From: Streptomyces sp. TLI_053
GTDB lineage: Bacteria > Actinomycetota > Actinomycetes > Streptomycetales > Streptomycetaceae
NCBI RefSeq assembly: GCF_900105395.1
Contig: NZ_LT629775.1
Location: 1,550,001 to 1,614,000, forward strand
DNA length: 64,000 bases
Direction: 5' to 3'
Program-made: the position numbers and the translations under genes
Shown here: positions 10,402 to 18,671 of the stretch, piece by piece
How positions within the stretch are numbered: the stretch's first letter is position 1
How the letters are laid out: each line of letters starts with the position of its first letter
The notes under the pieces: model-generated
What the model was told of the DNA's origin: nothing
Databases searched by the model: none
The model's input: only the letters and a program-made list of their open reading frames with translations

Positions 10402-10461
10402 ACCGGCCCCGGGGTTCCCGTCGGCATCGGCGTGCCGACCGGCCCCGGGGTGCCCGTCGGC
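10402..10461 (+). repeat. 36-base-period repeat upstream of the DUF4326 gene
   Basis: ACCGGCCCCGGGGTTCCCGT-CGGC (10402-10425) is repeated with one change at 10438-10461, a period of 36 bases. Read in the frame of the following gene it would encode TGPGVPVGI-GVP and TGPGVPVGP-DGT. It may therefore be either an N-terminal extension or an untranslated repeat. Confidence 0.5.
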
Positions 10462-10485
10462 CCCGATGGCACCACCATCGTGCCC

Positions 10486-10860
10486 ATGGCACCCCGTACC
10501 CCGGACCCCGGCCCGACCACCGTGGTCAATCTGAAGGGCCACCGCGACGACCCGGACTTCGCCGACGTGCGCTACGTCGGCCGGGCGATGCACCGCGGCG
10601 GCTGGCACCTCGCCGAATCCCCGCTGCACTGCCCGTTCCGCCCGGGCCCAGGGCTGACCCGCGAGGAGATGCTGCGGAAGTACCGGGCGTACCTGCTGTC
10701 GCGCCCCGACCTGCTCGCCCTCGTCCCCGAGCTGCGCGGGCACCGCCTCGCCTGCTGGTGCGCCCCGCTGCCCTGCCACGCGGACGTCCTGGCCGACTTC
10801 GCCGACCACGGCCTCCCCGGCCGGGCCGGGGCCGCCCGCGGGGACGGCCCGGGCCCGTGA
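10486..10860 (+). CDS. DUF4326 domain protein
   Basis: A small protein (about 124 residues) dominated by a DUF4326 domain. The diagnostic pieces are VVNLKGHRDDPDFADVRYVG, an LTREEMLRKYRAYL helix and the Cys/His cluster LACWCAPLPCHADVLADF. The family's function is not established; the Cys/His cluster suggests metal binding. ATG 10486 is the nearest start before the domain but has no clear ribosome site. In-frame GTG codons at 10450 and 10480 are alternatives and would add a Gly-Pro-Val-rich leader. It diverges from the SpoIIE phosphatase gene. Confidence 0.75.
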   Translation: MAPRTPDPGPTTVVNLKGHRDDPDFADVRYVGRAMHRGGWHLAESPLHCPFRPGPGLTREEMLRKYRAYLLSRPDLLALVPELRGHRLACWCAPLPCHADVLADFADHGLPGRAGAARGDGPGP

Positions 10861-10924
10861 CTTGGGTATTCTCCGTGGACAGTGCAGCGCGACGGCTGCC
10901 CCGGGGGAAGACGAGTGGCGACGT

Positions 10925-12217
10925 ATGGGGAGCACACCGGCCGACCGATCGGCGGGCGAGGCGTCCTGGCGGTGGGACGGCGAGGACGAGGGCGGGACGA
11001 CCGCGCCGGCCGACGTGGTGAGCGGCGGTGACGACGGCGGCGGGCCCCGGCCAAGCCGGCGGCGGCTGCTGATCGGCGCCGGGGTGCTGGCGGCGGGCGC
11101 CGCCGTCTGGGGGGTGTCCCGGCGGGCGGGCGGTTCCGCGACCGAGACACCGAAGCCGCAGCCGCTGCCCAGCAAGCTGTACGGTTCCGAACCGCTCTGG
11201 GTGTACCGGGGGTCCGAGCCGATGACCCCGGCGCGCCTGCGCGGCCGGCTGTTCACCCCCGCGTACGTCAGCCGGACCGGCCTGCGCCTGCTCGACCCGG
11301 CGACCGGCGCCGTGACCGGGACGGTGGAGGCGCCGGCCCCCCAGGGACAGCCCGACGACGCGCCGCTGGTCGTCGGCGGCGGCCGGCTGTTCACCACCTC
11401 GCCCGGCCATGTGGACGCCCGCGCGCTGACCGGCCCGGCGGCCGGCTGGAGCCAGCCGCTGCCGCCCGAGCTGGGCGAGCGGATCGACCTCTACGGCTGC
11501 GACGGGGAGCTGGTGTACGGCAGGGTCGGCTCCCGGACCGACCTCCGCGGTTCCCTGTTCGGCCTGGACGCCACGGGTCGCGGCCTGCGCTGGTCCCGCC
11601 CGGCCGCCGAGCGCGGCGAGAGCGCTCTCGCCGTGCTGGACACCGGCGCCGGTCGGCTCCTCACCTGGGACGCCGACCCGGCCGCCGGGATCTCGCTGCT
11701 GGACGGCACCACCGGGCAGCGGATCTGGTCCGCGGCCGGGTCCGGTCCCTCCTGGACCGCTCTGGACCAGCGGCACCTCTTCCTCCCGGGCTCCGACGGC
11801 GGGGTGCGGGCCCTGCACCTGGCGGACGGCAGCCGGAGCTGGTCGGTGAGCCCGGCCCCGGGCGAGCAGTGGCGCGCGCTGCCGCCGCTCAGCGACGACT
11901 ACCGGGTGTACGTGCCGCGCGACAACGGGCTGATCACCGCGCACGAGGCGGGGAGCGGCGAGCAGGCCTGGCAGTGCCAGCTGCCGTTCCGGCTGGACCG
12001 CCGCTGCCGGCCGCTGCTGCTCAGCTCCGGTCTGCTCGTACCGGGCCCGGCCGCCTCCGGCGTCCTCGTCGTCGAGGCCGAGAACGGCCGGCAGTCCACG
12101 ATCTTCGCCGACACCGGTCCGGGCGTCGACGTCTGGTCGGTCGCCAGCGACGGCACCCGGCTCTACGCGGGCCACGACACCACCCTGTACTGCCTGGGCG
12201 AGCTGCCCGTCCCCTGA
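10925..12217 (+). CDS. Membrane-anchored or exported PQQ-like beta-propeller protein
   Basis: 430 residues. A charged N-terminal part (about 50 residues) is followed by RPSRRRLLIGAGVLAAGAAV, a Tat-like signal or membrane anchor. The rest is a repeating beta-propeller of the PQQ/BamB-like type, with blades containing LLDPATGAVTG, LFGLDATGRGLRWSR, LLDGTTGQRIW, LHLADGSRSW and TAHEAGSGEQAWQCQ. Such proteins are usually scaffolds or ligand sensors outside the membrane; no catalytic signature is seen. The ATG at 10925 is chosen because an upstream in-frame ATG (10862) would sit on the likely promoter. The ribosome site is weak (GGGGGAAG at a long spacing). Confidence 0.8.
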   Translation: MGSTPADRSAGEASWRWDGEDEGGTTAPADVVSGGDDGGGPRPSRRRLLIGAGVLAAGAAVWGVSRRAGGSATETPKPQPLPSKLYGSEPLWVYRGSEPMTPARLRGRLFTPAYVSRTGLRLLDPATGAVTGTVEAPAPQGQPDDAPLVVGGGRLFTTSPGHVDARALTGPAAGWSQPLPPELGERIDLYGCDGELVYGRVGSRTDLRGSLFGLDATGRGLRWSRPAAERGESALAVLDTGAGRLLTWDADPAAGISLLDGTTGQRIWSAAGSGPSWTALDQRHLFLPGSDGGVRALHLADGSRSWSVSPAPGEQWRALPPLSDDYRVYVPRDNGLITAHEAGSGEQAWQCQLPFRLDRRCRPLLLSSGLLVPGPAASGVLVVEAENGRQSTIFADTGPGVDVWSVASDGTRLYAGHDTTLYCLGELPVP

Positions 12218-12287
12218 ACGACCGTGCCCTTCGACGACGAACGCCGACCCCGCGGGCCCTCCGGCTCCCCGACCGCAGGATGACGCC

Positions 12288-12923
12288 GTGCCGATTCGAC
12301 CGATCTCGCCCGACCGCCTCGTCGAACTGCTCGCCGACCGGATCGCCGCCCTGCCGGGGGCCGGCGACCGCCGCCTCCGGGTGGCCGTGGACGGCGCCCC
12401 GGCCGCCCGGCCCGGGGAACTCGCGGACGCGCTGGTCGAACCGCTGCGGCTGCGCGGCCTGCCGACGCTGCGGGTGCCGGCGGCCGGCTTCCTCCGCCCG
12501 GCCTCGGTCCGGCTGGAGTACGGCAAGCAGGACGCGGACGCCTACCACGACCTGTGGCTCGACGACGGGGCACTGCTGCGCGAGGTCCTGGACCCGCTGG
12601 AGCCGGGCGGCAGCGGCCGGGTGCTCCCGTCGCTGCGGGACCCGGTGACCGACCGCGCCACCCGCGCCCCCTACACCGAGCTGCCGCCCGGCGGCGTCCT
12701 GCTGCTGGACGGCGCGCTGCTGCTCGGCCGCTGGCTCCCGCTGGAGCTGACGGTGCACCTGGCCCTCTCCCCCGCCGCCCTGGAACGCCGGACCGCGCCG
12801 GAGGAACGCTGGACCCTGCCCGCCTTCGCGCGCTACGCGACGGAGACGGTCCCGACCGAGGCCGCCGACCTGACCGTCCGCGTCGACGACCCCCGCCACC
12901 CCGCCCTGGTCGAGCTGCCCTGA
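12288..12923 (+). CDS. Uridine-kinase-like protein lacking a canonical P-loop
   Basis: A 211-residue protein matching the actinobacterial uridine kinase-like family along its whole length: FLRPASVRLEYGKQDADAYH, GALLREVLDPL, a GVLLLDGALLLGR strand and an ERRTAPEERWTLPAFARYA region. The nucleotide-binding loop expected after VAVDG reads APAARPGELAD, with no GK[ST]. It may therefore not bind ATP in the normal way, or it may have another role. The GTG at 12288 has AGGA seven bases upstream. It follows the propeller gene by 70 bases on the same strand, so they could be co-transcribed. Confidence 0.75.
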   Translation: MPIRPISPDRLVELLADRIAALPGAGDRRLRVAVDGAPAARPGELADALVEPLRLRGLPTLRVPAAGFLRPASVRLEYGKQDADAYHDLWLDDGALLREVLDPLEPGGSGRVLPSLRDPVTDRATRAPYTELPPGGVLLLDGALLLGRWLPLELTVHLALSPAALERRTAPEERWTLPAFARYATETVPTEAADLTVRVDDPRHPALVELP

Positions 12924-13019
12924 GGCCGGTCCCCTGTCCGCTGCCCCTCGTCCCCCGACTCCCGTCCCCCGCCTCCTGTCCCCGGGTCGCCGGTGGCCGG
13001 GTCGCCGGTGGCCGGGGCC

Positions 13020-13892
13020 TCAGCGGCGGGTGCCCCGACCGCGCGGGGCCGGGCCCCGGCCCGGCGGGGCAGGGCCGCGCTGGCAGTACGGGCACCAGTA
13101 CGCCGGGCGGTCCTGCGGCGGGGCGCCGTGCTGGGCCGTCAGGACCTGAGTACCGCAGCGGGCACAGGGGCGGCCCGCCCGGCCGTAGACCCAGTGCCCC
13201 CGGCCGTGCCGGGTGTCCCCCGTGGTGATGTGGCCCGGGCGCAGCCGGTTGGCGTCCAGCAGCAGGTGGGCGCGGGCCGCCAGCCGGTCGAGGTCCGGGA
13301 GCTCGCCGACCGGTGTCCACGGGGTGACCCCGGCCAGGTAGCAGAGCTCGTTGGCGTACACATTGCCGATACCGGCGAGGTTCCGCTGGTCGAGCAGGGC
13401 CTCGCCGAGCGGCCGGCCGGGATCCGCGCCGAGTCGGCGGACCGCCTCGGCCCGGTCCCAGTCCGGCCCGAGCAGGTCGGGTCCGAGGTGGCCGACCACC
13501 CGCTGTTCGTCGGCGGTGCGCAGCAGTTCGACGACGGGCAGCCGGTAGCCGACGGCGGTGCCGAGGGCGGTGCCGAGGACGACGCGGATCTGGGCGGCCG
13601 GACCGCCGGTCCAGCGCTCGCCGGGCGCGAACACCGTCCAGCGGCCGTCCATCCGCAGGTGGGTGTGGAGGGTGAGGCCGCTTCCGGGGCGGGTGACGCC
13701 GTCGGGAACCGCGACGTCCGCCGTGCGGATGAGCAGGTGCTTGCCGCGGGGGACGACCTCCAGCACCCGGCGCCCGACGAGCACCGCGGTGGCGTGGGCG
13801 GGCACCCGCAGTTCGGCGGCGGTCAGCACCTGGCCGGCGAGGACGGCGCGCAGCCGGGCCGCCACGCGGAAGACGGAGTCACCTTCGGGCAC
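13020..13892 (-). CDS. nei: Nei/Fpg-type DNA glycosylase-AP lyase (endonuclease VIII)
   Basis: Base-excision-repair enzyme that removes oxidised bases and nicks the abasic site. The N-terminus MPEGDSVFR supplies the catalytic Pro (after Met removal) and Glu. PRGKHLLIR carries the conserved Lys, LLDQRNLAGIGNVYANE the helix-two-turn-helix, and CARCG...CPYC the C-terminal zinc finger. The MPEGDSV start and RGKHL favour the Nei rather than the MutM subgroup. The start is GTG at 13892 with GGAGG eight bases upstream. It has a short Pro/Arg/Gly-rich tail after the zinc finger. Downstream of a universal-stress gene on the same strand (48-base gap), a plausible small stress operon. Confidence 0.92.
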   Translation of the reverse strand: MPEGDSVFRVAARLRAVLAGQVLTAAELRVPAHATAVLVGRRVLEVVPRGKHLLIRTADVAVPDGVTRPGSGLTLHTHLRMDGRWTVFAPGERWTGGPAAQIRVVLGTALGTAVGYRLPVVELLRTADEQRVVGHLGPDLLGPDWDRAEAVRRLGADPGRPLGEALLDQRNLAGIGNVYANELCYLAGVTPWTPVGELPDLDRLAARAHLLLDANRLRPGHITTGDTRHGRGHWVYGRAGRPCARCGTQVLTAQHGAPPQDRPAYWCPYCQRGPAPPGRGPAPRGRGTRR

Positions 13893-13940
13893 GGGTCCAT
13901 CCTCCCCGGTGGGACGGCCGGCCGCGCCACCGCCCTCCGG

Positions 13941-14411
13941 TCACCCGGCGTCGCCGCCCGTGCCGCCGGCCACGCCGTGACGGACCACGACCACCGGGCA
14001 GGTGGCGTGCTCGGTGACGTGCCGGCTGACCGAGCCGAGCAGGGCACCGGCGAATCCGCCCCGGCCGCGGCTGCCGACCACCAGCAGCGCGGCGGCGCCG
14101 GAGGCCTCCAGCAGGGCCTGGGCGGCGTTGCCCGGCAGGACCGATTCGACGACGGGCACCTCGGGCCGCGCTCCGGCGATCCCGGTCACGGTCTCGGAGA
14201 GGATCCGGCCGGCGAGTTCCTCGGGGTTGAACTCGGGCGAGGGCACGCTCGCCCCGCCGAAGCCGTAGAACGCCGGGTACTCCCAGGCGGCCACGGCGTG
14301 GACGGTGCCGCCGGCCATCCGGGCGTAGTCGACCGCCCAGCGCAGGGCCTGCTCCGAGGCGGGCGAACCGTCCACGCCGACGACGATCCTGGGGTTGGCG
14401 CTGTTGGCCAT
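13941..14411 (-). CDS. Universal stress protein (UspA family)
   Basis: 156 residues with a single Usp domain. It begins with RIVVGVDGSPASEQALRWAV and ends with the ATP-binding loop GSRGRGGFAGALLGSVS (G-2x-G-9x-G-S/T) and CPVVVVR. ATP-binding Usp proteins act as stress-state regulators. The ATG has AAGGAG seven bases upstream. It is probably the first gene of a two-gene unit with nei. Confidence 0.93.
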   Translation of the reverse strand: MANSANPRIVVGVDGSPASEQALRWAVDYARMAGGTVHAVAAWEYPAFYGFGGASVPSPEFNPEELAGRILSETVTGIAGARPEVPVVESVLPGNAAQALLEASGAAALLVVGSRGRGGFAGALLGSVSRHVTEHATCPVVVVRHGVAGGTGGDAG

Positions 14412-14539
14412 GCCGCTGCTCCTTGCTCGACGGATTCGACCTGCTGATATGCCGTCAAACTTAGATCAACCGGAACATTCGGCCGCTCATGGCCGCGCCG
14501 GGGCCCGCGAGACCCGTGTCGTGCCCCCGAACTGGTACT

Positions 14540-14573
14540 GGCGGGTGCGCGGCGTCGTCGCCACGCACCCGCC
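14540..14573 (-). terminator. Stem-loop downstream of the M43-type metalloprotease gene
   Basis: A 15-bp stem with one mismatch (GGCGGGTGCGCGGCG at 14540-14554 against 14559-14573) and a TCGT loop lies 41 bases past the protease stop codon. Confidence 0.7.
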
Positions 14574-14614
14574 AGCGTCTCGGGTGCGGCCCGCCCATAC
14601 GGACCGATGGGCCG

Positions 14615-15628
14615 TCAGGCCCGGTATGCAGCCCAGGAGTTGGCCATCCGGGCAACCTGTCCCGGAGTGAACTGGGTCATGCAGGAGTCGTAGGTGTAGT
14701 CCATGAAGTTGTGGATCGGGTCGACACCGGTCGCCGTGCAGGTGTCCCGGCCGGCCGGGCACTGGTAGGCCGCGCTCTGCTCGGCCGGGGTGTCGGCCAC
14801 GTAGTCGCCCTGGCCGGAGCAGCCGCCCTGGAACGTGTGGTAGAGCCCGAGCCAGTGGCCGACCTCGTGGGTGGCGGTGTCGCCCTCGTTGTAGTTGGTG
14901 GCGGAGCCGCCGGGGAACGAGGAGTCGAGGATGACCACACCGTCGTCGGTCGGGTTGGAGCGGTAGGAGCTGGGGAACGTCGCCCAGCCGAGCAGCGACT
15001 GGCCGAGCTTGGCGGTGTAGAGGTTGAGGGCGTTGGCCGCGCCCTTGCGCAGCTTGGTCTTCATCGCCTTCTCGGCGCTGGAGCCCGGGCTGACGCCGTT
15101 GTACCAGCTGGAGTTGTCGGTGTAGTCGGTGGCCACCAGCTGGAACCGGAACTGGCTCGCGGTGTTGCCCGTGCCCTGACCGCTGTAGGCGGCGTTGAGG
15201 ACGTCGATCTGCTTGGTGACGGTGGCCGCCGACAGCTTGCCGGTGGTGCCCGAGTGGACGACGTGCACGTACACCGGAATGGTCGTGGTGGCGGCCAGTT
15301 CGCCGGGCGCGAGCAGGGTGTTGCCCTGCGCGGAGTGCGCGAGCTGGGCCAGCCGGCCCTGGAGGTCGCTGTCCATCGCCTTGGCCTGGGCCTCGGTGAC
15401 GGCGTTGGGCTCCTGGCCGGCGGGGTGTCCGGCGGGCTTGCGGGCCGCGGCGTCCTGGGCCGCCTCGCCGGTGCTGCACTCGGTGGAGGTCGGGGCCTTG
15501 GCGGCCGCGCTGGCGGTGCTGAACGCGGCGGGGGCCGCGAACTGGGTGAGCCCGAGGGCGGCGGCGACGGCGGCCGCGCCGAGGAATCTGCCGGTGGCAC
15601 GCGAGGGAACACGGGCGGAACGACGCAT
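14615..15628 (-). CDS. Secreted zinc metalloprotease, M43 (pappalysin/cytophagalysin) type
   Basis: 337 residues. A signal peptide (Arg-rich start, then [20 protein letters not shown]) and a propeptide-like region of about 90 residues are followed by a protease domain with [11 protein letters not shown], the metzincin zinc site [11 protein letters not shown] (about residue 254; three His ligands plus catalytic Glu) and the Met-turn [10 protein letters not shown]. Cys residues in the C-terminal half suggest disulphides. Likely function is extracellular protein degradation. ATG 15628 follows CAGGAG by about five bases. It stands alone. Confidence 0.88.
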   Translation of the reverse strand: MRRSARVPSRATGRFLGAAAVAAALGLTQFAAPAAFSTASAAAKAPTSTECSTGEAAQDAAARKPAGHPAGQEPNAVTEAQAKAMDSDLQGRLAQLAHSAQGNTLLAPGELAATTTIPVYVHVVHSGTTGKLSAATVTKQIDVLNAAYSGQGTGNTASQFRFQLVATDYTDNSSWYNGVSPGSSAEKAMKTKLRKGAANALNLYTAKLGQSLLGWATFPSSYRSNPTDDGVVILDSSFPGGSATNYNEGDTATHEVGHWLGLYHTFQGGCSGQGDYVADTPAEQSAAYQCPAGRDTCTATGVDPIHNFMDYTYDSCMTQFTPGQVARMANSWAAYRA

Positions 15629-15936
15629 CTGCGCTCCTGAGGGGGTGGTGGGGGACGGCGGTTGAGGGGGGCCGCCGAGCCACAGGCTACGCAGAGCCGC
15701 GTGTACGCGTCAGACATGTTCCGGCCTGGAACTTCTGACGGCAAATCGGACATAAACCGGAAGTTTGAGCGGTCGAACGGCACCGCACATGGAGCATTTC
15801 CCGTCGCGCGCATGCGCACAGTACCGGCCCCGGTCTGTCCGAAACGTGACACCCCGTCTGCCCCGCGGCGCGGCGCGCCACCGGCGGAACGGGACGAACG
15901 GGATGAACCGGGCGCCCCTGACCGCCTCCGGCGAGA
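15629..15936. other. Intergenic region upstream of the metalloprotease gene
   Basis: 308 bases without a credible gene. 15700-15800 is less GC-rich (GGACATAAACCGGAAGTTTGAGC) and is the likely promoter of the minus-strand protease. A short GCGCGCATGCGC palindrome occurs near 15807. No repeat or RNA signal is recognised. Confidence 0.4.
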
Positions 15937-16713
15937 CTACGACGCCGCGAAGACGATCTCCCGCAGGGCACGCGCACCGGCCCGGTCGAGTACCACGGCC
16001 GACGCACAGCCGGCCGGCGGCCGGCCCGTCCCGGCGAGGCGCCGGCGCAGCCGGTGCGCGGCGTCCCGGTGCCGGGCGAACGCGTACGCGGAGACGGCCT
16101 GGCCCCGCGCGCGCTGACCGTCGCGGGCCTCCTCGGCACTGGCGTCCAGCAGGACCAGGTGCACCCGGCGCCCCTGCCGCTCGGCGGTCCGCGCCAGCCA
16201 CTGCCGCACGTACGGCACCGCCCCGCAGTCGTGCACGGTGAGCGGCCCGCCGGCCAGCACCGCGCGCCGCAGCCGCCGGTAGTGCGCCAGGCGCACCAGC
16301 GGGCGGTACAGGGCGTACGGCAGCCAGGACGGCAGCCGGGACGCGTACTCCTCGCGGACCAGCTGCGAGTCCACGATCGGCGTGCGCACGCAGCGGCGCA
16401 TGAGCGTGCTCTTGCCGCTGCCCGGCAGTCCGGAGACCACCAGCAGGTCGCCCGCCGGATAGTGCAGGGCGCTCGGCGCGGCCCCCGGCCGCCGACCGGA
16501 CCGCAGGTCCTGGAGGCCGCGCGGGCGCAGCACACCGGCCGGCGGCTCCGCCGCGAGCTCCCGGCAGCCCGGGCGCGGCACCGTGCGGGCCGCCCGGTCG
16601 CGGGCCGGCAGGTCACGCGTCGCCCGGTCGCGCGTCGCCCGGTCACGGGCCGCGGCCCGGTCGCGAGCCGCCGCCCGGTCACGGGCCGCCCCGAAGACCT
16701 GTACGTCCGACAT
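15937..16713 (-). CDS. AAA-type ATPase / P-loop kinase-like protein with ARDRA-repeat N-terminus
   Basis: 258 residues. Residues 10-44 are a charged, low-complexity tract built from repeated ARDRA/ATRDR units. The core is a P-loop NTPase resembling zeta-toxin/polynucleotide-kinase-like small kinases: Walker A SGLPGSGKST at 94-103, then RTPIVDSQLVREEYASRLP, a GPLTVHDCG segment and VHLVLLDASAEEARDGQRARG, which looks like the lid region. Function unknown; phosphoryl transfer to a small molecule is possible. ATG 16713 has GGGGGAG five bases upstream. An in-frame ATG 57 codons upstream lacks a ribosome site. Confidence 0.75.
   Translation of the reverse strand: MSDVQVFGAARDRAAARDRAAARDRATRDRATRDLPARDRAARTVPRPGCRELAAEPPAGVLRPRGLQDLRSGRRPGAAPSALHYPAGDLLVVSGLPGSGKSTLMRRCVRTPIVDSQLVREEYASRLPSWLPYALYRPLVRLAHYRRLRRAVLAGGPLTVHDCGAVPYVRQWLARTAERQGRRVHLVLLDASAEEARDGQRARGQAVSAYAFARHRDAAHRLRRRLAGTGRPPAGCASAVVLDRAGARALREIVFAAS
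16590..16692 (-). repeat. In-gene tandem repeats encoding ARDRA units
   Basis: GCCCGGTCGCG/GCCCGGTCACG units repeat about seven times with 12-18 base spacing inside the ATPase gene, giving the Ala-Arg-Asp-Arg tract. Such repeats are prone to length change. Confidence 0.7.
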
Positions 16714-17030
16714 CGGCACTCCCCCTGCTTCCCCACCGGTCCGGGTGGTCCCGGCCCCTCCTCCCGAGGAGTTTTCCCCCTTCAAGAGAGAGTAAAGACT
16801 AATGGTCAGACCGGGTCCGGGCCGAGCCCTTATCGCTCCAGGATCGTCACAGAAGCGCTCCGGGAGCGTCACAGCGGCGAGCACGGGGCCGGGGGCGCGA
16901 GCGGGAGCGGGGCCGGGGGCGCGAGCGGGAACGCGCGCGGGGACGGGTGCGGGAACGCGCGCGGGGACGGGTGCGGAACGGGAACGCGCGCGGGAACGGG
17001 CGGGCCGCCCGGGTCCCGGCCGGAGCCGCC
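16714..17030. other. Intergenic region with GC-rich tandem repeats
   Basis: 317 bases without a gene. The part next to the ATPase gene is relatively AT-rich (TTCAAGAGAGAGTAAAGACTAATGG, near 16781), a plausible promoter for it. From about 16881 to 17002 there are tandem units: GGGGCCGGGGGCGCGAGCGGGA twice, then ACGCGCGCGGGGACGGGTGCGG-type units three times. Confidence 0.55.
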
Positions 17031-17957
17031 TCAGCCGAGCTGCGGGGCGATCCGGGAGGCGATCAGCTCCAGGTGGTCGAGGTCGTCCAGGTCCAGGATC
17101 TGCAGGTAGATCCGCTCGCTGCCGACGGCGGCGTAGCGCCCGATCCGCTCCACCACCTCGTCCGGGGTGCCGGCGAGGCCTTTGGCCTTCAGCTCGTCGA
17201 CGTCGCGGCCGAGCACGGCGGCCCGGCGGGCCACCTCGGCGTCGTCCCGCCCGACGCAGGCGACCAGGGCGTTGGAGTACACCAGGTCGTCGGCCCGGCG
17301 GCCGGCCCGCTCGACGGCCGTCCGGACCCGGCCGAACTGCGCCTGCGACTCCGCCACGGACACGAACGGCAGATTGAACTCGTCCGCGAACCGGGCGGCC
17401 AGCGCCGGGGTGCGGGTCGGCCCCTTGCCGCCGACCAGGACCGGGATCCTCGCCTGCGCCGGCTTGGGCAGCGCGGGCGATTCGCTCAGCTCGTAGTAGG
17501 TGCCGGCGAAGTCGAAGGTCTCGCCCACGGCGGTGCTCCAGAGACCGGTGATGATCTCCAGCTGCTCCTCCAGCCGGCCGAACTTCTCCTTCGGGAACGG
17601 GATCCCGTAGGCGCTGTGCTCCTCCTCGTACCAGCCCGCGCCGAGGCCGAACTCGACCCGGCCGCCGCTCATCGCGTCGACCTGGGCGACCTGGATCGCC
17701 AGCACACCGGGCAGCCGGAAGGTGGCGGCGGTCATCAGGGTGCCGAGGCGGATCGTGCTGGTCTCGCGGGCCAGGCCGGCCAGGGTGATCCAGGCGTCGG
17801 TCGGACCGGGCAGGCCGCTGACGCCCCCCATCCTCAGGTAGTGGTCGGAGCGGAAGAAGGCGCTGAAGACCCCCAGCTCCTCGGCGGTCCTGGCCACCCG
17901 GAGCAGGGTGTCGTAGCTCGCGCCCTGCTGGGGTTCGGTGAAGATTCGAAGATCCAT
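17031..17957 (-). CDS. LLM-class (F420-type) flavin-dependent oxidoreductase
   Basis: About 308 residues with the luciferase-like monooxygenase TIM-barrel: MDLRIFTEP start, FFRSDHYLRMGG, TSTIRLGTLMTAATFRLPGVLA, VEFGLGAGWYEEEH, IPVLVGGKGPTRTPALAARFADEFN. In actinomycetes this subgroup commonly uses reduced F420. The substrate is unknown. ATG 17957 matches the family's N-terminus; an ATG three codons upstream is also possible, and neither has a strong ribosome site. Stand-alone gene, divergent from the small protein at 18131. Confidence 0.85.
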   Translation of the reverse strand: MDLRIFTEPQQGASYDTLLRVARTAEELGVFSAFFRSDHYLRMGGVSGLPGPTDAWITLAGLARETSTIRLGTLMTAATFRLPGVLAIQVAQVDAMSGGRVEFGLGAGWYEEEHSAYGIPFPKEKFGRLEEQLEIITGLWSTAVGETFDFAGTYYELSESPALPKPAQARIPVLVGGKGPTRTPALAARFADEFNLPFVSVAESQAQFGRVRTAVERAGRRADDLVYSNALVACVGRDDAEVARRAAVLGRDVDELKAKGLAGTPDEVVERIGRYAAVGSERIYLQILDLDDLDHLELIASRIAPQLG

Positions 17958-18130
17958 ACCGGCCATTCTGGTGCAGACCGCCCCGCCCCCACGCCGGAAC
18001 CGGGGAAGCGGCGGCGTCGGCCCGGTGCCCGGCGGGCCGGGCGGCGGTCGGCCGGGCGGAGCGCCCGGGGTGGCCAAGGTCTCCTCCCCGGGCCTCCTGC
18101 CCCGGCGCCGCGCTCGCCTACCGTGGACGG

Positions 18131-18505
18131 ATGTCCGCCACGCCCGACGAGCCGCCCCGGCGCCTCCCCGCCGACTCCGCCGCCCCGTACTCCCGGCCGG
18201 AGGACTGTCCGCTGCCCGGAATCGTCGCCGCCTTCGGCCCCCGGCTGGCCGAGCTGGCCTTCGAGCCCTGCCTCGTCGCGGCGATCGACCAGCACGCCGC
18301 CGAGCTGCGCGAGCTGCTGTACGCGCAGGGGCCGACGCTGCAGCCGCGGCGGCTGAACCGTGCGGAACTGTCCGACTACGCGCGCGGCTTCCTGGACCGG
18401 CTCGCGGAGATCGGCTGGCGCGAGCCGGTCGGGTACGACTTCGCGGTGCACCGGCTCACCGCGATCTGCTGGCTGGTCCGGCAGAACGGCCTGCTCCCGG
18501 CCTGA
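18131..18505 (+). CDS. Small conserved actinobacterial protein (DUF6401-like)
   Basis: 124 residues, mostly helical: LPGIVAAFGPRLAELAFEPCLVAAIDQHAAELRE, then ARGFLDRLAEIGWREPVGYDFAVHRLTAICWLV. The pattern resembles small actinobacterial proteins filed under DUF6401, often met near natural-product genes, but I recognise it only by general layout. No signal peptide, metal motif or catalytic motif is visible. Codon bias is normal. Function unknown. Confidence 0.65.
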   Translation: MSATPDEPPRRLPADSAAPYSRPEDCPLPGIVAAFGPRLAELAFEPCLVAAIDQHAAELRELLYAQGPTLQPRRLNRAELSDYARGFLDRLAEIGWREPVGYDFAVHRLTAICWLVRQNGLLPA

Positions 18506-18671
18506 GCGGCCGGCTCCGGCCCCGCCCCGCAGGACCGCCGGCGCCCGCCGGCCGGGGAGGAATATGGAGAACGGCTAGGAACACCCCGGCGCCCCGTGCG
18601 TACAGTGGCGGTCCACACGGCACGACGGCCGTCCGCGGCACGGCCCGGACGGCGGGCGGGAACGGGACAGC

